A stretch of DNA of 64,000 nucleotides from Micromonospora_G sp040676775 (GTDB lineage Bacteria; Actinomycetota; Actinomycetes; Mycobacteriales; Micromonosporaceae). The notes beneath the pieces are model-generated. The model made no database searches. It worked only from the letters and a program-made list of their open reading frames with translations, and was not told the DNA's origin. The position numbers and the translations under genes were made by a program. Location: assembly GCF_040676775.1 (NCBI RefSeq), contig NZ_JBFAPP010000009.1:62001-126000 (forward strand), in the 5' to 3' direction. This document shows positions 29,248-38,473 of the stretch, one piece after another (within the stretch, counting starts at the first letter, position 1; every line of letters starts with the position of its first letter).

Positions 29248-29529
29248 CCTGGGGTCTCCGGCTCTGCCGCGAGGCAGCGGGGCTGCGCTCGATCGAAGGG
29301 GTGTCGAGGAAGTTTCGCCTTGATCCATGTCTACCCGAACGGGCCCGCCACTCTCAGGCAATGAGTCCCTTCCCACCCGCGGAATACCCGCGCAGCCGGC
29401 GAAAGTACGTGCCGGGGCGGACGGTTATCGCGAACACGAGGATCCTTCGCCGTCACCGACGGTAGCGTCAAGCGTGAACGGTGTGCCCGCCCACGCCCGG
29501 GTGACGACACCGCGCGATTGGGGGGCCAG

Positions 29530-29745
29530 ATGTTGCAGAAGCTGCACGACATGGGGTTGAAGTCGGATCACTGCTACGCGGCGGGCTTCGCGAGCATCGC
29601 TCTGTCATTCGGCTGCTGGTTGATGTCCAAGCAGTTCGAGAAGGGTGCGGAGATCGACCGCGCGGACCGCTGGGGCATCTTCGTCGGCGAGTGGGCGCCC
29701 ACGTTCATCGCGCTCGGCAACGGCCTGCGGACGTACGAGAAGTAA
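29530..29745 (+). CDS. Small conserved membrane protein
   Basis: 71 aa. Two hydrophobic segments (about 14-30, SIALSFGCWLMS, and about 48-64, WAPTFIALGNGL) flank a charged loop (KQFEKGAEIDRADRWGIFVG). Similar small proteins with LKSDH and DRWGIFVG-type motifs are common in actinomycetes; function unknown. ATG 29530 follows GGGGGG; a TTG at 29518 is possible. Confidence 0.75.
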   Translation: MLQKLHDMGLKSDHCYAAGFASIALSFGCWLMSKQFEKGAEIDRADRWGIFVGEWAPTFIALGNGLRTYEK

Positions 29746-29780
29746 CACCGTCCCCGTCCTGCCGCCCGCGTGGTCGGGCG

Positions 29781-30200
29781 TCAGCGGCGGCGGGTACGGG
29801 AGCGGGCGGCGCGCAGCCGGCGCAGCCGGGCCACCAGTACGGGCTCGGCGGCGAGCGCCGCCGGATTGTCCAACAGGGCGTTGAGTAGCTGGTAGTAGCG
29901 CGTGGCGGAGAGGTCGAAGGAGTCCCGGATCGCCTGTTCCTTGGCCCCGGCGTGCTTCCACCAGCGCCGCTCGAAGACCAGGATCTCCTGCTCCCGCTCG
30001 GTCAGCCCAACGGTCTTCGCAGCCGTAGGCTGCTCGACCGGCTCGGCGTCGTCGGGCTCGCGATCCGGCGACTCCGGGTCGGTCCGGTGTTCCGGGCCGA
30101 TCCGCTGACCCGGTACGACCGGCGCGGTGGTCGGCGCGGCAGTCTGCGCCGCCGCCGGGTTGTCGTCGTCGGTGGCTGGAGCGTCAGCACCCGGTTTCAT
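29781..30200 (-). CDS. DUF3263 helix-turn-helix protein
   Basis: 139 aa. A disordered Pro/Ala/Asp-rich N-terminus (about 1-62) precedes the DUF3263 domain (LTEREQEILVFERRWWKHAGAKEQAIRDSFDLSATRYYQLLNALLD, about 65-115), which resembles a helix-turn-helix, and a basic Arg-rich tail. This is a conserved actinobacterial family of unknown function, probably DNA-binding. ATG 30200 follows GAGGAG. Convergent with the small membrane protein. Confidence 0.85.
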   Translation of the reverse strand: MKPGADAPATDDDNPAAAQTAAPTTAPVVPGQRIGPEHRTDPESPDREPDDAEPVEQPTAAKTVGLTEREQEILVFERRWWKHAGAKEQAIRDSFDLSATRYYQLLNALLDNPAALAAEPVLVARLRRLRAARSRTRRR

Positions 30201-30316
30201 GGCGCTCCTCGCAGACCTCGGCAGCCGCACCCGCCGTACGGCCCCACCAGCCTAATCGCGCCCGGCCCGAACTCCCAGATCCCCGAACCGCGAGCTTCGT
30301 CGACGAACGGCCCGGA

Positions 30317-31327
30317 TCAGGTGACGTCGCGGCGGCGCATGGACCAGATCGCGGCGGCGAGCACCACCACCGTGCCGATGCCGAAGACCAGGCCCGAGTC
30401 CTGCCAGGTGACGACGAGTTCACCCGGTACGCACTCGCCGCCCCGGAAGTTGCACGCGTCGTAGTCGAAGAGGGTCCACCGCTTCTCGAACCAGGCCAGC
30501 GCATAGGTGGACAGGACGTACCGGTCACCGAACGGGGTGCCGATCAGGCCCATGATGGTCCGTACGCCGATCTCGCTGACCACGGTGACGCCGACGGCGA
30601 CGCCGAGCGCCATCGCGGTGTGCCGGCCCAGCGAGGCCAGGCCGAAGGCGATCGCGCCGACCGCGAGCACCAGGCCGACCGCGCGCAGACCGGAGAGCGC
30701 GAACGACTCCCAGACCCCCTGCGTCATCTTCCCGGTCACGCCGTCGAACCGGCCGATCAGCCAGAACGCGGCGGTCCACAGCGCACCGAGCACCACGCTG
30801 AGGCCGAGCAGCGTGCTGAGCAGCGCGGCCAGCTTGGTGAACAGCACGGTCAGCCGCTTCGGCCGCCAGAGCAGCAGGTTGGTCATCCCGCCGGTGTGCC
30901 ACTCCGCGCCGATGTACGAGGCGCCGACGACAAAGGCGAACAGCGCCAGGATGCCGGCGAAGATCGCGATGAAGGCGCCGAACTCCTCACGGAACTCGAA
31001 CTGGTACGGCATGAACCACTGCGCCTGGAAGTTGTCCCGGGTCGGCGCCCACTGCCGCCCGCAGTCGGGCGGGAACTGGTCGGTGCCCGCTCCGGCCGCC
31101 TGGGCCGCCTCGCAGGCGCGTACGGATTCCGCGTGGTACCGCATCTGTTCCTGGTACGCCGCCTCGGCCCGGACTTCCGCGGCGGCCACCTGTGCCGGGC
31201 CGACCTTGTGGCTGTTCACGGTGAAGGCGATCGCGATGCCGGCCAGCCCGAGGACGAGCAGGGCCAGCATCAGCCGGGTCACCCGGCGCTTGAAGATCCG
31301 GCGCAGTTCGGTCGTGTAGAGGCTCAT
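30317..31327 (-). CDS. ABC-2 type transporter permease
   Basis: 336 aa. Basic start (MSLYTTELRRIFKRRVTR), first helix about 22-42, a long external loop with Cys, then five hydrophobic segments between about 105 and 335. The ATG overlaps the stop of the ATPase gene as ATGA (31324-31327), so the two are one coupled exporter. Substrate unknown; no regulator is directly attached. Confidence 0.88.
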   Translation of the reverse strand: MSLYTTELRRIFKRRVTRLMLALLVLGLAGIAIAFTVNSHKVGPAQVAAAEVRAEAAYQEQMRYHAESVRACEAAQAAGAGTDQFPPDCGRQWAPTRDNFQAQWFMPYQFEFREEFGAFIAIFAGILALFAFVVGASYIGAEWHTGGMTNLLLWRPKRLTVLFTKLAALLSTLLGLSVVLGALWTAAFWLIGRFDGVTGKMTQGVWESFALSGLRAVGLVLAVGAIAFGLASLGRHTAMALGVAVGVTVVSEIGVRTIMGLIGTPFGDRYVLSTYALAWFEKRWTLFDYDACNFRGGECVPGELVVTWQDSGLVFGIGTVVVLAAAIWSMRRRDVT

Positions 31328-32352
31328 ACTCCCCAACCTCCCGGCGTGCCGCCGGATCCGGCGGGTCCTGGATCGGTGCCGGCGCCGCCGACGAGTGCGG
31401 ACTCGTCGACCTGGCGGTGCTGGCCGGGCACCGGCGCGGTGGCGGTCAGGTCCAGGAAGACGCTCTCCAGGTCGGCGGTGACCGGGGCCAGTTCGCTGAC
31501 GTAGAGGTTGTGGCCGGCGAGCGTACGGCTGACCCAGGCGGGCTGCTCCACGCCGTAGACCATCAGATGGTCCGGTTCGGTGCTCACCCGTGCACCGGCC
31601 TGGGTGAGTGCCTCGGCTGCCAGCGGCAGTTCGCTGGCCGCCTCCAGGCGTACCCGAAGGCCGCTGCCGGCGTGCTGGGCGAGGACCTCGGAGACCGGAC
31701 CGGCGGCGACCCGCCGGCCGCGCGAGATGATGGTGACGGAGTCGCAGATGAGCTGGACCTCGCCGAGGATGTGGCTGGACAGCACGACGGTCATGCCGGA
31801 CTCGGCCAGGTTGCGCATCAGCGCCCGCATCTCCCGGATGCCGCCCGGGTCGAGGCCGTTGGCCGGCTCGTCGAGGATCAGCAGTCGGGGGTTCTTCAGC
31901 AGGGCGGAGGCGACCGCGAGCCGCTGTTTCATGCCCAGCGAGTAGGACTTGACCCGGTCCTTGCTCCGGTCCCGGAGCCCGACCAGTTCGAGCACCTCGG
32001 CGACCCGTGCCTGCGGCACCCCGCCGGCACCGGCCAGCAGGGAGAGGGTGTCCTGTGCGGTGAAGTTCGGGAAGAACTGCGGGCTCTCCACGATCGCGCC
32101 GACCGAACCGGCGACGTCGGGCAGGGCGGCCGGCACCTCACGGCCGAGCAGCGCCATCCGGCCGCCGTTGGCCTTGATCAGGCCGAGCAGCGTACGGAGG
32201 GTGGTCGTCTTGCCGGAGCCGTTCGGGCCGAGGAAGCCGTGCACCTGCCCCGCCTCGACCAGCATGTCGAATCCGTCCAGGGCGTGCCGGGTGCCACGAC
32301 GTCTACTCCGGTAGGTCTTCCGCAGACCCTCGATCTCCAGTACGGCCGTCAA
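31324..32352 (-). CDS. ABC transporter ATP-binding protein
   Basis: 342 aa. Walker A GPNGSGKTT, signature YSLGMKQRLAVA, Walker B LLILDEPANGLDP and H-loop SSHIL in the first 215 residues; the last about 120 residues form an accessory domain typical of bacitracin/BcrA-like ATPases and end in a Gly/Pro tail. It starts with TTG at 32352, supported by GGGAGG 6 nt upstream. Partner of the permease downstream. Confidence 0.92.
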   Translation of the reverse strand: MTAVLEIEGLRKTYRSRRRGTRHALDGFDMLVEAGQVHGFLGPNGSGKTTTLRTLLGLIKANGGRMALLGREVPAALPDVAGSVGAIVESPQFFPNFTAQDTLSLLAGAGGVPQARVAEVLELVGLRDRSKDRVKSYSLGMKQRLAVASALLKNPRLLILDEPANGLDPGGIREMRALMRNLAESGMTVVLSSHILGEVQLICDSVTIISRGRRVAAGPVSEVLAQHAGSGLRVRLEAASELPLAAEALTQAGARVSTEPDHLMVYGVEQPAWVSRTLAGHNLYVSELAPVTADLESVFLDLTATAPVPGQHRQVDESALVGGAGTDPGPAGSGGTPGGWGV

Positions 32353-32444
32353 CGCCGACCTCCCGTGCGAACGGTCATGACTCGCGCCACCGTAGTCGAT
32401 ATATCAGCGGGAGATGCCCCGAACACCCAAAATGCCGATACTGG

Positions 32445-33230
32445 TCAAGCCGTGATGACGTGTACGCCGGCCTGGCGGAAGCCCTCGACGATCGCGGGGT
32501 CCGCCCCGGAGTCGGTCACCAGGGTCTCGACCCGTTCCACCGGGCAGATCCGGGCGAAGGCGTGACCGCCCAGTTTGGACGAGTCCGCGATGATCACCAC
32601 CCGCTTTGCCCGCGCCACCATCAGGTTGTTCATCGACGCCTCGCCCTCGTGGTGGGCGGCCGCGCCGAGTTGTACGTCGATCGCGTCCACCCCGAGCAGG
32701 GCCACGTCCAGGGTGACCTCGCGCAGCAGCGCCCCGCCGAGGGGTCCGACCAGTTCGAACGACTGCGGGCGTACGACACCGCCGGCCACGACGACCTTCA
32801 TCCGCGAGCGGACCAGCAGTTCGTTGGCGATGTTCAGGGCGTTGGTGACGACGGTGAGCTGTGCGCCGTCGGCGCTGGTGTTGAGGTCCGGGCGTACGGC
32901 GAGCGCGCGGGCGACCTCGGTGGTGGTGGTGCCGCCGTTGAGGCCGACCACCGTGCCGGGTGAGACCAGCGCGGCGGCGGCGGTGCCGATGCGTTGCTTC
33001 TCGGCCGAGTGCTTGGCCGTCTTGTAGCGCAGCGGCAGGTCGTACGAGACCCCGTTGGCGACCGCGCCACCACGGGTCCGGTTGATCATCTGCTGTTGGG
33101 CAAGCTGGTCGAAGTCACGCCGGATGGTCGCCTGCGAGACGTCGAGCCGCGCGGCGGCGTCCTCCACGCTGACCCGGCCGCTCTCGGTCAGCAGCTCCAG
33201 CAGGGCGTTCCATCTCGCGTACCGGTCCAC
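32445..33230 (-). CDS. DeoR/GlpR-family transcriptional regulator of the amino-sugar locus
   Basis: 261 aa, the usual size. N-terminal DeoR helix-turn-helix (VSVEDAAARLDVSQATIRRDFDQL, about 18-41) with the family signature around RRDFDQLAQQ, then a C-terminal sugar-phosphate-sensing domain (GLNGGTTTTEVARAL, VTNALNIANELL, LGVDAID, ADSSKLGGHAF). GTG 33230 is chosen over an upstream frame extension because GGAGG lies 6 nt before it. It is divergent from the SIS-ROK-nagA genes and is their likely repressor, released by an amino-sugar phosphate. Confidence 0.9.
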   Translation of the reverse strand: MDRYARWNALLELLTESGRVSVEDAAARLDVSQATIRRDFDQLAQQQMINRTRGGAVANGVSYDLPLRYKTAKHSAEKQRIGTAAAALVSPGTVVGLNGGTTTTEVARALAVRPDLNTSADGAQLTVVTNALNIANELLVRSRMKVVVAGGVVRPQSFELVGPLGGALLREVTLDVALLGVDAIDVQLGAAAHHEGEASMNNLMVARAKRVVIIADSSKLGGHAFARICPVERVETLVTDSGADPAIVEGFRQAGVHVITA

Positions 33231-33421
33231 CGCGAGCCTCCATGCACGTACGGTGATTGATTGCGTGCACACTAGTGCGCGAAACTACGGTGGCGCAAAG
33301 AGAGCGCTTGCGCGAACCTGCGCACAGTTGCCAGGTCGAACATGTTTCGAGCAGAATAACGCGCGAAAGACGTGCGGAACGAACGGTATCGCGCAGCATT
33401 TCTCGCCAGCGAGGAGCCCTG
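33231..33421. promoter_or_regulatory. Divergent control region of the amino-sugar locus
   Basis: 192 bp between the regulator and the SIS gene. It contains a perfect 8-bp palindrome CACTAGTG (33270-33277) in a broader near-palindrome, and a motif GCGCGAA repeated three times (near 33278, 33314 and 33361). DeoR-family proteins often bind repeated TTTCG-type motifs, which is what GCGCGAAA reads on the other strand. Candidate operators only. Confidence 0.5.
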
Positions 33422-34351
33422 ATGGCGTACGTCGACGCGGAGATCAACAGCCAGCCCGACTGCTGGTTACAGGCCGCCGCACTCGCCGGCCCATCGGCCG
33501 ACGCACTTCCCCGACGAGGCGAACGGGTCGCCGTCGTCGGCTGCGGCACCTCCTGGTTCATCGCCATGGCGTACGCGGCCCTGCGCGAACGCGCCGGCCA
33601 GGGCGAGACCGACGCGTTCCAGGCGTCGGAGTTCCCCGCCGAGCGCCACTACGACCGGATCATCGCGATCACCCGCTCCGGCACCACCACCGAGGTCCTC
33701 GACCTGCTCGCCGCCGTACACGGCCGCACCCCCGCCACGGTCATCGTCGGCGACCCCGACTCACCCGCCGTCGGCCTCGCCAGCGCGGACGTACGGCTGC
33801 CCTTCGCCGACGAGCGGTCCGTGGTGCAGACCCGCTTCGCCACCAGCGCGCTCGCGCTGCTGCGGGCACACCTCGGCGAGAACCTCACCGCGCTGGCCCA
33901 CGACGCCGAGGTGGCCGTACGCGCACCGCTGCCGGTCGACCCGGCCCAGATCGAACAGGCCACCTTCCTCGGCCGGGGCTGGACCATCGGCCTCGCCCAG
34001 GAAGCCGCCCTGAAATGCCGGGAGGCGGCCACCTTCTGGTCCGAGGCGTACCCGGCGATGGACTACCGCCACGGCCCGATCGCCATCGCCGGACCCGGCC
34101 GCATGGTGTGGGCGTTCGGCGACATCCCGGAGGGGCTGGCCGAGGAGATCGCCGGCACCGGCGCCGCCTTCGTCCACAGTCGCACCAACGGCACCCACAC
34201 CGTGCTCGGTGACTGGGCCGCCGGCCGTACGCCGCTCGACCCGATGGCCGACCTGATCCTGGCCCAGCGGTTCGCGGTGGCCCTCGCCGTCAGCCGTGGC
34301 CTGGACCCGGACACCCCGCGCAACCTCACCCGCTCCGTGGTGCTGACGTGA
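33422..34351 (+). CDS. SIS-domain sugar-phosphate isomerase/deaminase-like protein
   Basis: 309 aa. Two SIS halves: VAVVGCGTSWFIAMAYA and ITRSGTTTEVLDLL in the first, GRGWTIGLAQEAALKCREAATFWSEAYPAMDYRHGP in the second. This is the isomerase part of GlmS without the glutaminase domain, as in AgaS-like deaminases, so it probably converts an amino-sugar 6-phosphate to the keto-sugar phosphate with release of ammonia. ATG 33422 follows GAGGAG at 6 nt. First gene of a three-gene operon with a ROK kinase and NagA, which supports the role. Confidence 0.88.
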   Translation: MAYVDAEINSQPDCWLQAAALAGPSADALPRRGERVAVVGCGTSWFIAMAYAALRERAGQGETDAFQASEFPAERHYDRIIAITRSGTTTEVLDLLAAVHGRTPATVIVGDPDSPAVGLASADVRLPFADERSVVQTRFATSALALLRAHLGENLTALAHDAEVAVRAPLPVDPAQIEQATFLGRGWTIGLAQEAALKCREAATFWSEAYPAMDYRHGPIAIAGPGRMVWAFGDIPEGLAEEIAGTGAAFVHSRTNGTHTVLGDWAAGRTPLDPMADLILAQRFAVALAVSRGLDPDTPRNLTRSVVLT

Positions 34352-35322
34352 CCGAGGCCGCCCCGGCGGCCCGGTCCACCCGTTCCGCCCATCCCTCCGT
34401 GGTGATCGCGCTCGACGTGGGCGGCACCGGCATCAAGTGCGCGCTGGTCCGGCCGGACGGCACCAGCCACCACACCGAACGGCACCCGACCCGCGCAGAC
34501 CGGGGCCCCGACGCGGTGGTCCAGACCATTCTCGGTGTGGCCGAGGGACTTGCCGACCGGGCCCGCGCCGACGGGCTCGACCCGGTGGCGGTCGGCATCG
34601 CGGTGCCCGGGGTGGTGGACGAGGCCGCCGGGGTGGCGGTCTGGTCGGCGAACGTCGGCTTCCGCGACGTACCGCTGCGGGCTCTGGTCACCGAACGCCT
34701 CGGGCTGCCGGCGGCGCTCGGCCACGACGTACGCGCGGGCGGCATCGCCGAGGCGCGGATCGGTGCCGGCCAGGGCGGCCGGTACGTGCTCTTCGTCGCC
34801 ATCGGCACCGGCATCGCCGCAGCCCTCACCATCGACGGTACGGCGTACGTCGGCGCGCACGGCGCGGCCGGTGAACTCGGGCACATCGTCGTCCGGCCGG
34901 ACGGACCCCGCTGCGGCTGCGGCCAGGTCGGCTGTCTGGAGGCGATCGCCTCGGCCGCCGCCGTCGGCCGCCGTTACACCGAACTGGCCGGTGAACCGGC
35001 GAGCGCGGCCGAGGTCGTACGCCGGGCGACGGCCGGGGAGAAGCTCGCCACCCGGATCTGGCAGGAAACCGTCGAGGCGCTCGCCGACGGGCTGCTGATC
35101 GCGCAGGCGCTCTACGACCCGGCGGTGGTGGTGGTCGGCGGCGGCCTGGCCGAAGCGGGTGACGAGTTGCTCGTCCCGTTGCGCGCCGCCCTACTCGCCC
35201 GGTTGACCTTCCACCGGGAACCAGAGCTGGTACGGGCCGCGCTCGGCGACGAAGCCGGCTGCCTCGGCGCCGCACTGCTCGCCCTCGACGCCCTCAACAC
35301 CGCCCCCACCCCCGACAGGTAG
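34348..35322 (+). CDS. ROK-family sugar kinase (probable amino-sugar kinase)
   Basis: 324 aa. ATP-binding motif ALDVGGTGIKCAL near the N-terminus, GIAVPGVVD, then the ROK zinc motif CGCGQVGCLEAIAS with the preceding catalytic-site GELGHIVV. The GTG start overlaps the SIS stop as GTGA (34348-34351). With NagA next door, GlcNAc or a related amino sugar is the most likely substrate, but glucokinase activity cannot be excluded. Confidence 0.9.
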   Translation: MTEAAPAARSTRSAHPSVVIALDVGGTGIKCALVRPDGTSHHTERHPTRADRGPDAVVQTILGVAEGLADRARADGLDPVAVGIAVPGVVDEAAGVAVWSANVGFRDVPLRALVTERLGLPAALGHDVRAGGIAEARIGAGQGGRYVLFVAIGTGIAAALTIDGTAYVGAHGAAGELGHIVVRPDGPRCGCGQVGCLEAIASAAAVGRRYTELAGEPASAAEVVRRATAGEKLATRIWQETVEALADGLLIAQALYDPAVVVVGGGLAEAGDELLVPLRAALLARLTFHREPELVRAALGDEAGCLGAALLALDALNTAPTPDR

Positions 35323-35333
35323 TAGGAGCCCTC

Positions 35334-36443
35334 GTGACGGATCGCGTGACTGGCAAGGTGGTTACCCCGACCGGAGTCATCCGGCAGGGGTGTGTGGAAC
35401 TCGGCGGCGAGCGGATCACCGCGGTCGCCGAGTATCCGTCGATCCGGGACGGAAACTGGATCGTGCCGGGCTTCGTCGACATCCACACCCACGGCGGCGG
35501 CGGGCACACGTTCACCACCGGGGACGCCGACGCGGCCCGGGGGGCGGCGAACTTCCACCTCTCCCACGGCACCACCACCCTGCTGGCCAGCCTGGTCAGC
35601 TCACCGACCGAGCTGATGCACCAGGCAACGTCGGCGTTCGCGCCGCTGGTCAAGGAGGGGGTGCTCGCCGGCATCCACTTCGAGGGCCCGTACCTGTCGG
35701 AAGCTCGGTGCGGGGCGCAGAACCCGGAGTTCCTGCGCGACCCGTCGCTCGACGAACTCGGCGAACTGCTCGACGCTGGCGAGGGCACGATCCGCATGGT
35801 CACCATCGCCCCGGAGCGTCCCGGCGCGCTGGAGGCGATCCGGCTGCTGGTCAATCGGGGTGTGGTCGCCGCGGTCGGGCACACCGACGCCACGTACGAG
35901 CAGACCATCGCCGCGGTGAACGCGGGGGCGACCGTCGCCACCCACCTGTTCAACGGCATGCGTGCGCCGCACCACCGCGAACCCGGCCCGGTCTTCGCGC
36001 TGCTCGGCGCGGCGGGTGTGGTGTGCGAGTTGGTCGCCGACGGTGTCCACCTGCACGACGGCACGCTGAACTTCGCCGCCTCCGTCGGCGGCGCGGACCG
36101 GTCCGCCCTAATCACCGACGCGATGGCCGCCGCCGGCATGCCCGACGGCGAGTACGAGCTGGGCGGCCAGACGGTGGTGGTCGCCGACCGGGCGGCCCGG
36201 CTTGCCCGGGACGGCGCCATCGCCGGCAGCACGCTCACCATGGACGCCGCCCTGCGCCGCGCGGTCGACGCCGGAATCGCCCTGCCCGACGCCTGCCGGA
36301 TGGCCTCCACCACCCCCGCCCGCGCCATCGGTCAGGGCGACAACCTGGGCGCCCTCATCCCCGGCCACCGCGCCGACCTGGTCGAACTCGACGAGGACCT
36401 GCGGGTCGTCCGCGTGATGCGCGCCGGTGTCTGGCTCTCCTGA
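35334..36443 (+). CDS. nagA: N-acetylglucosamine-6-phosphate deacetylase
   Basis: 369 aa amidohydrolase-fold enzyme. Removes the acetyl group of GlcNAc-6-phosphate. Visible family motifs: PGFVDIHTHGGGGH (metal site), HFEGPYLSE, AVGHTDATYEQ, ATHLFNGM and the catalytic Asp in LITDAMAAAGMPDGEY. GTG 35334 follows AGGAG at 6 nt, 11 nt after the kinase stop. Completes the route ROK kinase, NagA, SIS deaminase/isomerase from GlcNAc towards fructose-6-phosphate. Confidence 0.94.
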   Translation: MTDRVTGKVVTPTGVIRQGCVELGGERITAVAEYPSIRDGNWIVPGFVDIHTHGGGGHTFTTGDADAARGAANFHLSHGTTTLLASLVSSPTELMHQATSAFAPLVKEGVLAGIHFEGPYLSEARCGAQNPEFLRDPSLDELGELLDAGEGTIRMVTIAPERPGALEAIRLLVNRGVVAAVGHTDATYEQTIAAVNAGATVATHLFNGMRAPHHREPGPVFALLGAAGVVCELVADGVHLHDGTLNFAASVGGADRSALITDAMAAAGMPDGEYELGGQTVVVADRAARLARDGAIAGSTLTMDAALRRAVDAGIALPDACRMASTTPARAIGQGDNLGALIPGHRADLVELDEDLRVVRVMRAGVWLS

Positions 36444-36507
36444 TCCAGCTCTTCGGCTGGCGGGTCACGGATCTCGTTCGTCGGACCGGTAGGTCTTGCC
36501 GAAAGCA

Positions 36508-36540
36508 GCGAGCCCGCCCACCACGGGTGGACGGGCTCGC
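36508..36540. terminator. Hairpin terminator after nagA
   Basis: GCGAGCCCG (36508-36516) pairs with CGGGCTCGC (36532-36540); after one mismatch five more pairs form (CCACC with GGTGG). It lies between the convergent nagA and the secreted repeat-protein gene and can serve both. Confidence 0.78.
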
Positions 36541-36555
36541 TGGCCGACGACCGGA

Positions 36556-38340
36556 CTACGGGGCCGGTACGACGATCGTGATACCGCTGACGGTCTCACC
36601 GGCGGTGGTGTGGAGCTGGGTCGGGTATTCGACCACGTCCTCGCTGGCGCTGTAGAACAGCCGGACGTCCTGCGTGTTGAACCCCTTCATGGAGAACGTT
36701 CCGTCGGCGCGTACGACCGGCCGGTAGCCGGCGTAGTCACCGGTCGCCGCGTCCACCGCGGTGATCGACACGCACTCCAGGCAGGTGCCGGCGGGCACGG
36801 TGACGGTCCCGCTGATGGTGCCCGTCGCGGGCAGCGCGACGTCCAGGGCGGTCGTCGTACCCGCCACCACCTGGACCGGAGTCGCCGACGCGCGGTTGAC
36901 GCCCCCGCCTGACCAGGTCCACGCGTGCTGGGCGTCGTACGCCGGGAAGGCCAGCTTCCACTGGTACGGGCCCAGGTTGCGGATCGCGTACTGGCCGTCG
37001 CTCCAGGTGCAACCGGCGAGCGGGTTCGGCCCGGACGACGCGGACGGGGACGTCGGAGTCGGGCAGACGTTGCCCACCCCCGCACCGGTCACGGCATCCT
37101 TGACGAAACCGGCCACGGTGCCGGCACCGTCGAGCTTGACGGACACCTCGATACGCTCGCCGGGCTTCGGCCGGTAGACCTTGGCACGGTCCGGGTCACC
37201 CGTGCCGCCCCCAGACTTCGACACCCACTGCGCGCCGTGCACCTGGTCGTACGGGGACACGAAGAGGCGGAAGTGGTCCTGCGCGAACAGGTTCTTCAGC
37301 TCGACCTGATTCCCGCAGTGCCCGTTGTCGCCGAGCTCGCTCTGCACCGGGTCGACCATGGTGACGCACGCCCCGTCCACCGGCTCACCGGTGACCGCGT
37401 CGACGAAGTTCACCCGCAGGCTGACCGACTTCTCCAGGCGCACCGTTGCCGTCGTCGTGTCGCCCTCGGTCACCGCGACCGGCTCGAAGTGGCCGTTGAC
37501 GTAGACCTCGTTGGGGTCGAAACCGCCGCCGCGGTAGTCCCCCACCGGCAACTCGCGCACCTTGGCCCGGCCGGTCGCGTCGGTGCAGGTGGTCGCCCAG
37601 TTGAGCGGGCCGCCCTGCGGGTAGAAGCAGTAACCGACGATCGGCTGCCGCGTCACCTTGTCGAGCGCTCTGATGGTCAGGTGCCCGACCGGGGGACGGG
37701 TGAGGTTGACGGTCGTCGTCGTGTCCGGGTTGACGGTGAACGGGGTGGCGTCCCATTCCGAGCTGGCTCCGTCGTACCAGATCTGCTGCCCGCTCGGCAG
37801 GATGAACTTGATCGTGTAGTTGGGCCCGGCCTCGATGTTCGGGAACTGGTAACGCCCCTTGGCATCGGTGCCGGTGTGGGCCACCCAGTTGTTGTTGCGC
37901 CGCAGCTCGACCCCGACGTCGGCGAGGCCGCCGCCGTTCTGGGTCACGACCCGGCCGGCGAGGTCGCCGTACTGGATCGGCATCATCGGGATCTGCAGGG
38001 TGGCCGGAGCCGTGATGGTGTCAGCCTCCCACTGGTTCTGGTGACCGTTGAGCCACTGCTCGACGTAGCCGCTCGCCATCACCCGTACGACGTAGTCGCC
38101 GGTCGCCTCCGGGAACGCGAACATACCGGCGTTGTCGCTGTTGGCGAAGTTCCAGCCGGAGCCGTCCCGGTGCTGGATGACGATTCCCGCACCGGACACC
38201 GGTTCGCCGGTCAGCTGGTTGGTGATCGTGCCCTCCAGGCCGGGCCCCTGCGCCGCTGCGAGGGCCGGCGCCGGAAGGTTCGTGGCCAGCAGGCCGGCCA
38301 TCGCTGCCACGGCAAGCGCGCGCAGCACCGTACTCTTCAT
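36556..38340 (-). CDS. Secreted multidomain protein with carboxypeptidase-regulatory/Cna-B-like beta repeats
   Basis: 594 aa. A clean signal peptide (about 1-29, ending ALA-AAQ) is followed by about six immunoglobulin-like repeats, each starting with a segment like GTITNQLTGEPVSGA, GRVVTQNGGGLADV, IRALDKVTRQPIVG, VNFVDAVTGEPVDGA, GFVKDAVTGAGVGN and GTVTVPAGTCLECV. These are CarboxypepD_reg/Cna-B-type prealbumin-like folds that form rod-like surface proteins. Four of them carry Cys pairs. No catalytic domain, LPXTG or membrane anchor is seen, so it is probably released or wall-associated. Near-consensus GGGGAG precedes the ATG. Confidence 0.82.
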   Translation of the reverse strand: MKSTVLRALAVAAMAGLLATNLPAPALAAAQGPGLEGTITNQLTGEPVSGAGIVIQHRDGSGWNFANSDNAGMFAFPEATGDYVVRVMASGYVEQWLNGHQNQWEADTITAPATLQIPMMPIQYGDLAGRVVTQNGGGLADVGVELRRNNNWVAHTGTDAKGRYQFPNIEAGPNYTIKFILPSGQQIWYDGASSEWDATPFTVNPDTTTTVNLTRPPVGHLTIRALDKVTRQPIVGYCFYPQGGPLNWATTCTDATGRAKVRELPVGDYRGGGFDPNEVYVNGHFEPVAVTEGDTTTATVRLEKSVSLRVNFVDAVTGEPVDGACVTMVDPVQSELGDNGHCGNQVELKNLFAQDHFRLFVSPYDQVHGAQWVSKSGGGTGDPDRAKVYRPKPGERIEVSVKLDGAGTVAGFVKDAVTGAGVGNVCPTPTSPSASSGPNPLAGCTWSDGQYAIRNLGPYQWKLAFPAYDAQHAWTWSGGGVNRASATPVQVVAGTTTALDVALPATGTISGTVTVPAGTCLECVSITAVDAATGDYAGYRPVVRADGTFSMKGFNTQDVRLFYSASEDVVEYPTQLHTTAGETVSGITIVVPAP

Positions 38341-38392
38341 TTCTCCCCGCTTCCACCACGCACATGGTCGCCCGCCCGCACGGCGGCCGACC

Positions 38393-38415
38393 GCACCATC
38401 CATCGTGGATGGTGC
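38393..38415. promoter_or_regulatory. Perfect hairpin/palindrome between the permease and the secreted protein gene
   Basis: GCACCATCCA (38393-38402), loop TCG, TGGATGGTGC (38406-38415): perfect 10-bp arms. It lies 53 bp upstream of the secreted-protein ATG and 59 bp after the APC permease stop, on the same strand. It may be the permease terminator or an operator; the short loop favours a terminator or an mRNA hairpin. Confidence 0.65.
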
Positions 38416-38473
38416 ATTCGGACCGGACGTTAGCAGCGGCGGGCGACACATTTTCGGTCGCGCGGCCTCCCGG

